Assembly: GCF_017315705.1 (NCBI RefSeq)
Contig: NZ_JAFLRF010000001.1
Coordinates: 328,394-392,393 of the forward strand
From: Trinickia mobilis
GTDB lineage: Bacteria; Pseudomonadota; Gammaproteobacteria; Burkholderiales; Burkholderiaceae
DNA length: 64,000 nt
Direction of reading: 5' to 3'
Made by a program: the position numbers and the translations under genes. Positions 35,730 through 44,594 of the stretch are shown piece after piece; position 1 is the stretch's first letter, and each line of letters starts with the position of its first letter. The notes under the pieces are model-generated. The model saw only the letters and a list, made by a program, of their open reading frames with translations, ran no database searches and was not told the origin of the DNA.

Positions 35730-35751
35730 GCCGGGTGGCACTGTGCCCGGC
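35730..35751 (+). promoter_or_regulatory. Hairpin between pqqA and pqqB
   Basis: GCCGGG and CCCGGC pair around a 10-nt loop without a following T-run. It could act as a partial terminator or mRNA 3' stabiliser that gives excess pqqA transcript, a known feature of pqq operons. The assignment is by position only. Confidence 0.35.
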
Positions 35752-35871
35752 ACGGACACGACCGGCGCGCCCGGCGCACGCTAATGGTTGCACTCGATTG
35801 CGCAGGGCGCGGGCAATCGAGAAGATGGTCACGAAACCGGCTTCTGAGGGGTGCGCGCTGCGCGGTACTGC

Positions 35872-36792
35872 ATGAAGATCAAGGTCCTCGGCTCATCTGC
35901 GGGCGGCGGCTTTCCGCAATGGAACTGCAACTGCCGCAACTGCGACGGCATCCGGCGCGGCACGCTCAGCGCTGCGCGCCGCACGCAATCGTCGATCGCC
36001 GTCAGCGCGAACGGCGTCGACTGGCTTCTCGTCAACGCGTCGCCCGACGTCCTCGCGCAAATCGCCGCCAATCCCGAACTGCAACCGGCTCGCCGCATAC
36101 GCGACACCGGCATCGCCGCGATCCTGACAGTCGATGCGCAGATCGATCACGTCACCGGTCTTCTGATGCTGCGCGAGCATGCCACGCCGCTTTCGCTCTA
36201 TACGACAGACGCCGTTTGGGAAGACCTCTGCACGGGCTTTCCGATCGGCCCCCTGCTCTTCGATTACTGCGGCTTCGAGCGCCACGCGATCATCTTCGAC
36301 GGCGGCCCGCTCTTGCTCGACGCGCTGCCCGGCGTGCAAATCGACGCCGTGCCGCTGACCAGCAAGGCCCCGCCCTATTCTCCGCATCGCGCCACGCCGC
36401 GGCTCGGCGACAACATCGGGCTCGTCTTCACGAATCGCGCATCGGGCAGGCGTGCGTTTTACGCGCCGGGAATCGGCGTCGTCGAGCCGCACGTGATGAA
36501 CGCGATGCGAAACGCGGACCTCTTGCTGATCGACGGCACGCTGTGGACCGACGACGAGATGATCCGGCTCGGCATTTCGCAAAAGCGCGCGACGGACATG
36601 GGCCATCTTCCGCAAAGCGGCGCGGGCGGCATGATCGAGGTGCTCGATTCGATCGATCGCGCCGGCGTGCGCAAGGTGCTGGTCCACATCAACAATACGA
36701 ACCCGATCCTCGTCGATGACGGTCCCGAGCGCCGCACGCTGACGGAGCATGGAATCGAAGTCGCGTACGACGGGATGGCGTTCGATCTATGA
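35872..36792 (+). CDS. pqqB: PQQ biosynthesis protein PqqB
   Basis: The start is ATG 35872 (306 aa). This metallo-beta-lactamase-fold protein hydroxylates the tyrosine of the processed PqqA dipeptide. Visible are the N-terminal [13 protein letters not shown], structural zinc cysteines C19, C21 and C24, the [12 protein letters not shown] segment, and late [11 protein letters not shown] and HINNTNPIL motifs. Its stop overlaps the pqqC start by ATGA. Confidence 0.95.
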   Translation: MKIKVLGSSAGGGFPQWNCNCRNCDGIRRGTLSAARRTQSSIAVSANGVDWLLVNASPDVLAQIAANPELQPARRIRDTGIAAILTVDAQIDHVTGLLMLREHATPLSLYTTDAVWEDLCTGFPIGPLLFDYCGFERHAIIFDGGPLLLDALPGVQIDAVPLTSKAPPYSPHRATPRLGDNIGLVFTNRASGRRAFYAPGIGVVEPHVMNAMRNADLLLIDGTLWTDDEMIRLGISQKRATDMGHLPQSGAGGMIEVLDSIDRAGVRKVLVHINNTNPILVDDGPERRTLTEHGIEVAYDGMAFDL

Positions 36793-37496
36793 GCGCCGGA
36801 TCCGATGCGGCGGCGCCGTGGACGCGCGGCGAATTCGAAGCGCAACTGCGCGCCAAGGGCGCGGGCTATCACATCCACCATCCGTTCAACGTGAAGATGA
36901 CGACGGGCGGCTGCTCGCGCGAGCAGATCCGCGGCTGGGTCGCGAACCGCTTTTATTATCAGATCAATATCCCGCTGAAAGACGCGGCGATTCTGTCGAA
37001 CTGCCCTGAGCGCGACACGCGCCGCCGCTGGGTGCTGCGCATCCTCGATCACGACGGGCACGGCGGCAGCGAAGGCGGCATCGATGCGTGGGAGCGCCTG
37101 GGCGACGCGGTCGGCCTGCCGCGCGACGCATTGCGGTCGTTGAAGCTCGTCACGCCCGGCGTGCGCTTTGCCGTCGATGCCTACGTGAACTTCGCGCGCC
37201 GTGCGCCTTGGCAGGAGGCGGTGTGCTCGTCGCTCACGGAGATGTTCGCGCCGCAGATCCATCGCGACCGGCTCGCGACGTGGCCCGAGCACTATCCGTG
37301 GATCGACCCGGACGGCTTCGCCTATTTCCGCTCGCGAGCGGCGCTCGCCGAGCGCGACGTCGAACACGGGCTCGAAATGACGCTCGATCATTTCACGCGG
37401 CGCGATCAGCAGGAACGCGCGCTGGAAATCCTGCAGTTCAAGCTCGACATCCTGTGGACGATGCTCGACTCGATCGAAAAGGCGTTTCCGTTATGA
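36789..37496 (+). CDS. pqqC: Pyrroloquinoline-quinone synthase PqqC
   Basis: This 235-aa cofactorless oxidase carries out the final eight-electron ring-closure of PQQ. Helical-bundle motifs include [32 protein letters not shown] (active-site His and Tyr) and ILDHDG. It overlaps pqqB and pqqD by 4 bp each, so the genes are translationally coupled. Confidence 0.96.
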   Translation: MSAGSDAAAPWTRGEFEAQLRAKGAGYHIHHPFNVKMTTGGCSREQIRGWVANRFYYQINIPLKDAAILSNCPERDTRRRWVLRILDHDGHGGSEGGIDAWERLGDAVGLPRDALRSLKLVTPGVRFAVDAYVNFARRAPWQEAVCSSLTEMFAPQIHRDRLATWPEHYPWIDPDGFAYFRSRAALAERDVEHGLEMTLDHFTRRDQQERALEILQFKLDILWTMLDSIEKAFPL

Positions 37497-37789
37497 ACGA
37501 TTCCGCTTGCCCGCCGCCAGAAGCCGGGACCGCGCGTCTCGCGATCAAGTCGCTGTTCCGCTTGCAATGGGAACCGGCCCAGGACGCGTACGTGCTGCTC
37601 TATCCGGAAGGGATGGTGAAGCTGAACCAAAGCGCGGCGGAGATCCTGAAACGCTGCGACGGCACGCGCGATCTCGATACGCTGATCGCCGATCTCGAAC
37701 ACGCGTTCAATACGACGGGCATCGGCGCGGAGGTCCGCGCGTTCGTCGCCGATGCGCTGACGCACGGCTGGCTGGAGCGGCACGCATGA
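37493..37789 (+). CDS. pqqD: PQQ biosynthesis peptide chaperone PqqD
   Basis: The 98-aa protein starts at ATG 37493 inside the pqqC stop. This small RRE-type protein binds PqqA and presents it to the radical SAM enzyme PqqE. Typical motifs are [24 protein letters not shown] and [18 protein letters not shown]. It overlaps pqqE by ATGA. Confidence 0.95.
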   Translation: MNDSACPPPEAGTARLAIKSLFRLQWEPAQDAYVLLYPEGMVKLNQSAAEILKRCDGTRDLDTLIADLEHAFNTTGIGAEVRAFVADALTHGWLERHA

Positions 37790-38979
37790 CTGGCCGCTGC
37801 GCTCCAGCGCACGCGCCGGACGCGCCGGACGCGACGCCCGCCATCCCGCCGCCGCTGTGGCTGCTCGCGGAGCTGACCTACCGTTGTCCGCTGCATTGCG
37901 TGTTCTGCTACAACCCCGTGGACTACGCGGACCGCCGCCGCGAACTCGGCACCGATGAGTGGATCGGCGTGCTCAGGCAAGCGCGCGCGCTCGGCGCCGC
38001 GCAACTCGGTTTTTCGGGCGGCGAACCGCTCGTGCGCGACGACCTCGAAGTGCTGGTGGGCGTAGCGCGCACGCTCGGCTTCTACACGAACCTGATCACG
38101 TCCGGCGTCGGCCTCACCGACGCGCGCCTCGGCCATTTGAAAGCCGCCGGGCTCGATCACATCCAATTGTCGTTTCAAGATTCGACGCAGGCACTGAACG
38201 ATTTCCTGAGCAGCACGCGCACCTTCGACCTCAAGCAACGCACCGCGGCGTCGATCAAGCAGCACGGCTTTCCGATGGTGATGAACTGCGTGCTGCACCG
38301 CTACAACCTCCCGCATGTCGCGAAGATCATCGACATGGCGCTCGCGATGGGCGCCGAGTATCTGGAACTGGCGAACACGCAGTACTACGGCTGGGCGCAC
38401 GCGAACCGCGCGCACCTGCTGCCGACGCGCGAGCAAGTCGCCGAAGCGGAGGCTGTCGTCGAGCGCTATCGCAGCACGATCGGCGACGCGTGCAAGATCT
38501 TCTTCGTCGTGCCCGACTACTTCGAGCGCCGCCCGAAACGCTGCATGAACGGCTGGGGCGCCGTATTCCTCGGCATCGCGCCGGACGGCGTCGCGCTCCC
38601 CTGCCACGCGGCGCGCGGGCTGCCGGGGCTCGCGTTTCCAAACGTGCAAGCGTCGTCGCTGCGCGAGATCTGGTACGAAAGCGAGGCGTTCAACCGCTAT
38701 CGCGGTTTCGAATGGATGAAGGAACCGTGCCGCAGTTGCGACGAGAAAGCGCGCGACCTCGGCGGATGCCGCTGCCAGGCGTACCTGCTGACCGGCGACC
38801 CGGCCAACGCGGACCCCGTCTGCGACAAGTCGCCGATGCATGGCGAAGTCGTCGAGGCGGTGCGTTTCGCGGCCGCAGCGGCCCCCGCGGACGCGTTTCG
38901 CGAGCAGCCGATCCTGTTTCGCAACGACGCCAACTCGCGCACGCTCGCGGCGTCTCCCGCCAAGGCAGCACAACGATAA
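37786..38979 (+). CDS. pqqE: PqqA peptide cyclase, radical SAM enzyme PqqE
   Basis: The 397-aa protein starts at ATG 37786 overlapping the pqqD stop; the first 22 residues are Ala/Pro-rich. C34, C38 and C41 (CPLHCVFC) bind the radical-SAM cluster, and GFSGGEPLVR follows. The C-terminal SPASM domain has CMNGWG, LPCHAA, CRSCDEKARDLGGCRC and a final Cys (DPVCDKS) for auxiliary clusters. It forms the Glu-Tyr carbon-carbon bond in PqqA. No pqqF/G peptidase gene follows here. Confidence 0.95.
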   Translation: MTGRCAPAHAPDAPDATPAIPPPLWLLAELTYRCPLHCVFCYNPVDYADRRRELGTDEWIGVLRQARALGAAQLGFSGGEPLVRDDLEVLVGVARTLGFYTNLITSGVGLTDARLGHLKAAGLDHIQLSFQDSTQALNDFLSSTRTFDLKQRTAASIKQHGFPMVMNCVLHRYNLPHVAKIIDMALAMGAEYLELANTQYYGWAHANRAHLLPTREQVAEAEAVVERYRSTIGDACKIFFVVPDYFERRPKRCMNGWGAVFLGIAPDGVALPCHAARGLPGLAFPNVQASSLREIWYESEAFNRYRGFEWMKEPCRSCDEKARDLGGCRCQAYLLTGDPANADPVCDKSPMHGEVVEAVRFAAAAAPADAFREQPILFRNDANSRTLAASPAKAAQR

Positions 38980-39019
38980 CCGGCGCAAGCCCGGCGGCCA
39001 TCCGGGCGAGGGAGGACCG

Positions 39020-41371
39020 ATGACGCACCGCCGCCGCAGGCACCGGATCGGGCGCCGTGCCCGCCTGTCCGCTTTGCTCGGCAGCGTGCTCGTCAACTTG
39101 CCGGCTGCGTCGTGGGCGCAGGCCGAACCGGCGTCGAGTGCGACGCTTCCCGCACCTGCTGCAGAAGTGCCCGCCCCCGGCGCCGCGCTCCCCGGATCGC
39201 CGGCCGCCGAAATCACGCTCGCCCCCGTCATCGTGATCGGCACGACGCCGTTGCTCGGCATCGGCACGCCGCTTTCGCTCGTGCCCGCGAACGTGCAGAC
39301 GGTACGCGGAAAGGACCTCGAACAGCAGCACCGCAGCACGCTCACCGACTTCTTCGAAAAGAACCTGCCGAGCGTCGACATCAACGAGGCGCAAGGCAAC
39401 CCCTACCAGGTCGACATCAACTATCGCGGCTTCACGGCCTCGCCGCTCGTGGGCACGCCGCAGGGCCTATCGGTGTTCATGGACGGCGTGCGCATCAACG
39501 AGCCGTTCGGCGACGTCGTGAACTGGGACCTGATTCCGCAGCAAGCGATCGACACGATCCAGTTGATCCCCGGTTCGAACCCGGCCTTCGGCCTGAACAC
39601 GCTCGGCGGCGCGATCGCGATCTCGACGAAGAACGGCAAGCAAGACCCCGGCGGCGACGCCGAAGTGACGGGCGGCTCATGGGGCCGCAAAACGGCGGAA
39701 ATCGAGCAAGGCGGGACGATCGGCCAGAACCTCGACTACTACGTGACCGGCACCGCCGCGAACGACGACGGCTGGGCGGACCACAACTCGAGCCGCGTGC
39801 GCCAGGGCTTCGGCAAGCTGCGCTACACCGATGCGGACACCACGCTCTCGCTTTCGGCAGGCGGCGCCGACAACGATTTGCAAGGTTCGCAGACGATCCC
39901 GCGCTCGTTCCTCGACAACTTCAGGCAGGCCTACACGTTTCCCGACCAGAATCAAAACAGCGCCGGCTACGTGACGCTTTCGGGCGACCACGCTTTCAAC
40001 GACCACGTCGAATTGAGCGGCGAGGTCTACTTCCGGCGCTTCGTCAATACGAACACGAGCAGCAACAGCAACCGCGATTTCGGGCAGGTCCTGCCCGACG
40101 GCTCGATCGACATGCTCGAAGGCAGCAACGTCAAATCCTCGGTCGACACCGACAGCTACGGCGCGAGCCTGCAGCTCACGCTGCTCGGCAAGCTCGGCGG
40201 GATGGAGAACCAGTTCGTCGCGGGCATGGCCGCCGACTTCGCGAATTCGCACTACACGCAATCGTCGCAGGACGCCTCCTTCACGGCGTCGCGCGCGACG
40301 GTCGGCATCGGCGATTTCGTCCAGCAAGTGGACGCGAAAACGCGCGACGGCAACCTCGGGTTCTATCTGCAAGACACGCTGTCGCTCACGAAGCAATGGA
40401 CGCTGACGCTCGCCGGGCGCTACGACTGGGCCAAGGCCGACATCGGCGACGAAAGCGGCATGCAGCCGCTTCTGAACGGCAGCCACGTGTTCTCGCGCTT
40501 CAATCCGGCGCTCGGCCTGAACTGGAACCCCACGCCCGGCTTCACCGCCTATGCGACCTACAACGAAGGCATGCGCTCGCCGACCGCGATCGAATTGACC
40601 TGCGCCGACGCGGCCGCGCCGTGCTCGCTGCCGAACGATTTCCTGGCGGACCCGGCGCTCGAGCCGGTCGTCTCGAAGACGTTCGAAGTGGGCGCGCGCG
40701 GCAAGATCGGCGGCGCGACGACCTGGAGCGCCGCCGTCTACAGCACGACACTCGACGACGACATCGAATTCATCAGCACGGCGACGACCACGCAAGGTTT
40801 CTTTCAAAACGTCGGCAACACGCGGCGGCAAGGGGTCGAGCTTTCGGGACACACGCAATTCGGGCCGCTCGGCGTAACCGCGAACTATAGCTACGTCGAC
40901 GCGACTTACCGCTCGACCTGGGTCGAAAGCAGCCCGAGCAATTCGAGCGCGGACGCCAACGGCAACATCACCGTCAAGCCGGGCGACCACATTCCCGGCA
41001 TCCCGGCGAACACAGTCAAACTCAGGCTCGACTACGCGGCCACGCCGAAGTGGGATATCGGCACGAACCTGACCTACCGCGGGAGCATCTACGCGCGCGG
41101 CGACGAAGACAACGAGGACGTGAACGGCAAGATCGCGGGCTACTTCCTGATCGATCTCGATACGACTTATCAGGTCACGAAGCAGCTGCAGGTGTTTGCG
41201 ACGGTGTCGAATCTGCTCGACAAGCGCTATGCGAGCTTCGGCGTGCTGGGGCAAAACGTCTTCAACGGGCCGAACCACACGTTTGATGGATTGGCGCCCG
41301 TCAACGAGCAGTTCGTCGGGCCGGGCGCGCCAAGAGGCATGTGGGTCGGGATGCGGTACGCGTGGAAGTAG
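39020..41371 (+). CDS. TonB-dependent outer-membrane receptor
   Basis: This 783-aa receptor starts at ATG 39020 with GGAGG 5 nt upstream. It has an Arg-rich signal peptide to about residue 32, a Pro/Ala linker, a TonB-box-like LAPVIVIG at about 70, a plug with MDGVRINEPFGDVVNWDLIP and GLNTLGGAIAI, and a 22-strand-type barrel ending in an aromatic/Lys C-terminus. It begins 40 nt after pqqE, and TonB receptors are commonly linked to PQQ loci. Uptake of PQQ or of a substrate or metal for a quinoprotein is plausible; the ligand is not shown. Confidence 0.88.
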   Translation: MTHRRRRHRIGRRARLSALLGSVLVNLPAASWAQAEPASSATLPAPAAEVPAPGAALPGSPAAEITLAPVIVIGTTPLLGIGTPLSLVPANVQTVRGKDLEQQHRSTLTDFFEKNLPSVDINEAQGNPYQVDINYRGFTASPLVGTPQGLSVFMDGVRINEPFGDVVNWDLIPQQAIDTIQLIPGSNPAFGLNTLGGAIAISTKNGKQDPGGDAEVTGGSWGRKTAEIEQGGTIGQNLDYYVTGTAANDDGWADHNSSRVRQGFGKLRYTDADTTLSLSAGGADNDLQGSQTIPRSFLDNFRQAYTFPDQNQNSAGYVTLSGDHAFNDHVELSGEVYFRRFVNTNTSSNSNRDFGQVLPDGSIDMLEGSNVKSSVDTDSYGASLQLTLLGKLGGMENQFVAGMAADFANSHYTQSSQDASFTASRATVGIGDFVQQVDAKTRDGNLGFYLQDTLSLTKQWTLTLAGRYDWAKADIGDESGMQPLLNGSHVFSRFNPALGLNWNPTPGFTAYATYNEGMRSPTAIELTCADAAAPCSLPNDFLADPALEPVVSKTFEVGARGKIGGATTWSAAVYSTTLDDDIEFISTATTTQGFFQNVGNTRRQGVELSGHTQFGPLGVTANYSYVDATYRSTWVESSPSNSSADANGNITVKPGDHIPGIPANTVKLRLDYAATPKWDIGTNLTYRGSIYARGDEDNEDVNGKIAGYFLIDLDTTYQVTKQLQVFATVSNLLDKRYASFGVLGQNVFNGPNHTFDGLAPVNEQFVGPGAPRGMWVGMRYAWK

Positions 41372-41419
41372 TATCGGCAAGAATCAGGCTTTGACGCGTG
41401 GCAATCCATTTTCATTCAA

Positions 41420-41448
41420 TTCTCATACTTTGCATACCTTAGTATAAT
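41420..41448 (+). promoter_or_regulatory. Candidate promoter of the AT-rich island
   Basis: TTCTCA (41420-41425), a 17-nt spacer and a perfect TATAAT (41443-41448) are found 49 nt after the TonB-receptor stop, at the start of the low-GC segment. It would drive the orphan ORFs that follow. Confidence 0.45.
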
Positions 41449-41602
41449 TTCCCGTTCCGTACGGTTAGCACCGGCGCCACCCTCATTCGGCCTGATCCGT
41501 AAGTGTGAGTCGGCTGGCCCAGCCTTACGAGTGAAGTAGAGCGAGATTCAAGCTGCTATTTGAAGAGTTCGAGGAGAACGGGCTAAAGAGCGATACGAAG
41601 AG

Positions 41603-41851
41603 TTGGTCAGAACGGCAATCTACAACCAGGCTGCCTATGGAGAGGCTAAAAAGATTCTTGAACAATATCGAAAGAGTTTAGGTGTGTCGCCGTGGGTCGA
41701 GTGCGATGGCGATATTCGAAGACTTCACAAGAATTTTCAGTTTCAACGCATAGCTGTTGAGAGCACGTTTGAGCAGAAAGCCGAGCAGTATATTCGACGG
41801 ATGACGCATGTAGGTGTTCCTGATGATCGGATACTCGGTCTCAGTATTTAG
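41603..41851 (+). pseudogene. Orphan ORF fragment without proper start
   Basis: The open frame runs from a stop at 41561-41563 to 41851, but contains no ATG near its beginning; only TTG 41603 is available and it has no ribosome site. The 82-residue translation is charged and Arg/Lys/Gln-rich (EELVRTAIYNQAAYGEAKKILEQY upstream portion, then QYIRRMTHVGVPDDRILGLSI). It is probably the 3' remnant of a larger gene. No family recognised. Confidence 0.35.
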
Positions 41852-41880
41852 GTCACTGGAGTAAGGACGGAGTGATCATT

Positions 41881-42111
41881 GTGCCTGTAAACGTGGTAGC
41901 ACATGCGGCGAATGTCCCTTGGCTGGATTTTCCAGTGGTAGTGGGGGCTGGCTACGAGAATCTCCGCATAAGAGGCAAGGTTTATTATCCGATAAGGAAT
42001 GCTTCTTTTAGAGAGTGGCAGTTTAGGCATCATCGCGGCGGGGATTTTATTATTTGTTCTGACTGGAAATCGATTCAGCTTGAAACGCCGATAAAGGTAA
42101 ATTTCGAGTGA
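41881..42111 (+). CDS. Hypothetical small protein, orphan
   Basis: GTG 41881 has GGAG 8 nt upstream; an alternative GTG at 41872 is in frame. The product of 76 aa is basic and aromatic-rich (FREWQFRHHRGGDFIICSDW). It follows the preceding fragment by 29 nt and precedes the next ORF closely. No family recognised. It has the size of an immunity protein, but this is not evidence by itself. Confidence 0.4.
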   Translation: MPVNVVAHAANVPWLDFPVVVGAGYENLRIRGKVYYPIRNASFREWQFRHHRGGDFIICSDWKSIQLETPIKVNFE

Positions 42112-42127
42112 GCGTAATGGAGGCGGC

Positions 42128-42588
42128 ATGAAGGGAACAACAATCGGTACTTTTTTATGACGCTCATGGTGTTGTTGCCGGTTGGCGGACGGTATATTTT
42201 CATCGCCAAAGAAGGACGTGGAACTCGTCTAAAGCGGTTTGCCATAGGGCTTGGAGTTGCGTTCTTCGTGAGCGTTACCTGGAGCTACTACCTAAATGTG
42301 TCTCTCAGATCCCAAGCCCATTCTTGTGAGCGAGCGACTTCAGGTGATGGGTTGTACGTCGCGGAACTATGCCTATTACGGTGGGAGCCAAGTGCCAACT
42401 CTGATTATGTCGGTCGAGTATATAACGCTCACGATGGCATTTTATTGGTGGAGCGTACGTTTAGTACGCCTGTACCGGAGTTGTCTTGGTACCAGGGACA
42501 AGTGTCATTTGAGCGAGGCGGCGACGCCACCTCCTTTGTCAACCTCCCGCCCTCGCTCTACGACAGCATCACAGCGTGGCTACCGTAG
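42128..42588 (+). pseudogene. Membrane-anchored hypothetical protein, interrupted by a T6-tract frameshift
   Basis: ATG 42128 has GGAGG 4 nt upstream, but its frame reads only ten codons (MKGTTIGTFL) and stops at 42158-42160. The long frame begins one base earlier in that stop (ATG 42157, 143 aa) and has no ribosome site of its own. One extra T in the run TTTTTT (42151-42156) would join both into one protein starting with a hydrophobic segment. The remainder has a transmembrane helix (RFAIGLGVAFFVSVTWSYYL) and a periplasmic-type domain with two Cys (HSCERATSGDGLYVAELCLL). Translation could still occur by ATGA restart. Family unknown. Confidence 0.5.
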
Positions 42589-42641
42589 CTCGCGCAAAAC
42601 TGCCATGACGTCGATGAGCGCCAACACGTCCGTGGCGATTG

Positions 42642-43736
42642 TCAAGGCGACTCGATCGACCCATCCCCCGGCGGATACGTCACGATGCCCCATGCGAGCG
42701 GCAAGCCGCCGATCTCCTTGATCGGCTGATAAGTCTGCGCATCGAGCGCATACACCGCATTCGAACGGCCGCAAGCGACAAGCAGCGTCGCCCCATCCGG
42801 CGTGAACGTGAAATGCCAGCAACGCAGACCCATCGGCACATCCGCGATCGGGGCGTAGGTCTGCGCGTCGAACACCTGAAGCGTCTTGTCGCGCGCGGCG
42901 GCAACCAGAAGGCGCTTGCCCGCCGGCCCGAACGCGACGCCATACGGCCCGAGCTTGGTATCGACCGTCTTCAAGACCCGGAAATCGCCCGCGTCCAGCA
43001 CGACGAACTTGCTCGCCGATTCGAGCGTGACGATGTAGACCTTGCCGTCCGGCGACGCCTTGACCCCGCGCGGCCGCCCGCCCGCCGCGAGCTTCACGGT
43101 GTTTTCCAGCGCCCCGGTGCGCGCATCGTAGACGGACACCGTATCGTCGCCCTCGTTGGTCACGAGCATCGTGTGGCCGTCGCGCGAAAACTCGACGCCT
43201 TCCGTCTCGTGCCCGCTCTTCACCGACGTGATCACGCGCAGGCTCTTCAAGTCGACGATCGAGATTTCGGCGGGCGGCTTGTCGGCGTCGTCGTCATCGC
43301 CGCCTTTGCCGCCTTTGCCGCCTTTGGCGCCGCCGCTGCCCGCCGCAGCGGGCGCGCCCTCGTCCCCCGGCTCATGCGTCACGTACGCGAAATCGCCGCG
43401 CACGCGCACGTACTCCGGGTTCTTGCCGATCTTCACGCGCTGCAGAACCGCGCCGGTGCCGGTATCGATGACGGACAGGTCGCCCGTATTCTTGTTCGCC
43501 ACCCAAAGCCGCGTGCCGTCCGCAGTGAGGCTCAGGCCGCGCGGACCATCCGCGCCGACCGGAAACGTCTTGACGAGGCTAAGGCGCTCGAGATCGATGA
43601 CGCCGACGCCCGCCGTTTCGCTCGTCACGTAAGCGAGCGGAGGCGCGGCCCGCGCGGCGCTCGACGCCAGCATGACGCCCGCGCACAGCACGGCGACCCG
43701 GATGGCGGATACGGCAGGAGGATTCTTGTGCGGCAT
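42642..43736 (-). CDS. PQQ-associated YVTN-family beta-propeller protein
   Basis: The 364-aa protein has a signal peptide (MLASSAARA) and repeated beta-propeller blades of the type VIDLERLSLVKTFPVGADGPRGLSLTADGTRLWVANKNTGDLSVID. It matches the family named PQQ-dependent catabolism-associated beta-propeller protein, found beside PQQ quinoprotein systems. A Gly/Lys/Asp-rich insert (about residues 130-155) interrupts one blade. It is periplasmic. Orientation is opposite to the pqq genes, with the orphan island between them. Confidence 0.85.
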   Translation of the reverse strand: MPHKNPPAVSAIRVAVLCAGVMLASSAARAAPPLAYVTSETAGVGVIDLERLSLVKTFPVGADGPRGLSLTADGTRLWVANKNTGDLSVIDTGTGAVLQRVKIGKNPEYVRVRGDFAYVTHEPGDEGAPAAAGSGGAKGGKGGKGGDDDDADKPPAEISIVDLKSLRVITSVKSGHETEGVEFSRDGHTMLVTNEGDDTVSVYDARTGALENTVKLAAGGRPRGVKASPDGKVYIVTLESASKFVVLDAGDFRVLKTVDTKLGPYGVAFGPAGKRLLVAAARDKTLQVFDAQTYAPIADVPMGLRCWHFTFTPDGATLLVACGRSNAVYALDAQTYQPIKEIGGLPLAWGIVTYPPGDGSIESP

Positions 43737-43814
43737 GTCGCTCTCCCCGAGGCTGCGCGCGTGACCGTTCCAAACTAGCCGATCAAACTCGCGTTTGCCA
43801 ATCGGCTTGGCGAC

Positions 43815-44594
43815 TCAACGTTGCGTGCTGAGCGGCCTTTCGAACGACGTCGCGCCCCACGCGGCGACGGTGTCGCTGACCCACGCCGGATCGTCGTGCG
43901 GCAGATCGTGCCCCGCCCACGGGTGCTCGACATGCGTCGCCTGCCAGGCGGCAGCGAGTTTTTTCGAGCAAGCGGGGTCGACCAGCTGGTCTTCGCGCGA
44001 CGACAGCACCAGCGTCGGACAACGCGGCGCATGCGGCGCCGCCTGAAAGCGTGCGGCGGCCCAAAGCTGACGCAAGGCATTCGCACGGCTTACGGGCGCA
44101 CTGCGATAGATCTCGGTCCACGCGGCCAGGTCCGCGTCGCGCGTGTCGTGCCGGTTGCACGTGAGGTTGTGGATCGCGGCTTCGGCGTCGCGCCGGTCGC
44201 GCCAGCGCCACGCCGCGCACAGCAACTCCATCCACGCACTCGGGCGCAGCCGCTCGGTCGGCCCGGAAAACGGCCGCATGCTCGTGTTGATGAGCGCGAG
44301 GCACTCGATATCCTTCGGCGCGCGCTGCGCCCAGGCCGCCGCGACCATCGCGCCGAGCGACATCGCGATGACGCGGTACGGCGGCGCATACCCGAGACGG
44401 GCGACGTCCGCGCTCACGAAATCGACCATCTCCGGGACGCTCGCCGGCGCACGCACGCGCGAATGAATGCCGTTGCCCGGCAAATCGGCGAGCACCACCT
44501 CGCCTTCGATGCCGCTCGCGCGCAGCTTGTCGGGGAGCGCCGCCCAGTGGCGCGCTTCGCGGGTGAGGCCGCGCAGGAGAATCCAGGTCGTCAT
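43815..44594 (-). CDS. Alpha/beta-fold hydrolase
   Basis: The start ATG 44594 overlaps the stop of the M14 peptidase gene by ATGA, giving 259 aa. Visible are the N-terminal WILLRGLTREARHW (oxyanion region with RG in place of HG), nucleophile elbow AMSLGAM with Ser, acid SSREDQLVDP, and a final His in WAGHDLPHDDP. An esterase-like enzyme of unknown substrate. Translational coupling suggests it acts with the peptidase, perhaps on the same peptide-like or acylated substrate. Confidence 0.8.
   Translation of the reverse strand: MTTWILLRGLTREARHWAALPDKLRASGIEGEVVLADLPGNGIHSRVRAPASVPEMVDFVSADVARLGYAPPYRVIAMSLGAMVAAAWAQRAPKDIECLALINTSMRPFSGPTERLRPSAWMELLCAAWRWRDRRDAEAAIHNLTCNRHDTRDADLAAWTEIYRSAPVSRANALRQLWAAARFQAAPHAPRCPTLVLSSREDQLVDPACSKKLAAAWQATHVEHPWAGHDLPHDDPAWVSDTVAAWGATSFERPLSTQR

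Larger units (their letters stand above)
41372..42641. mobile_element. AT-rich orphan-gene island within the PQQ neighbourhood
   Basis: About 1.2 kb of markedly lower GC lies between the TonB receptor and the PQQ-associated beta-propeller gene. It carries three short same-strand ORFs, none of a recognised family, with weak or odd starts. No transposase, tRNA or terminal repeats were found. Composition and content suggest horizontally acquired DNA, perhaps the leftover of an Rhs/T6SS or contact-toxin cassette; that last point is inference. Confidence 0.45.

Noticed and set aside
39677-41380. 567-codon open frame on the minus strand
   Set aside because: Antisense to the TonB-dependent receptor; no ribosome site or domain.
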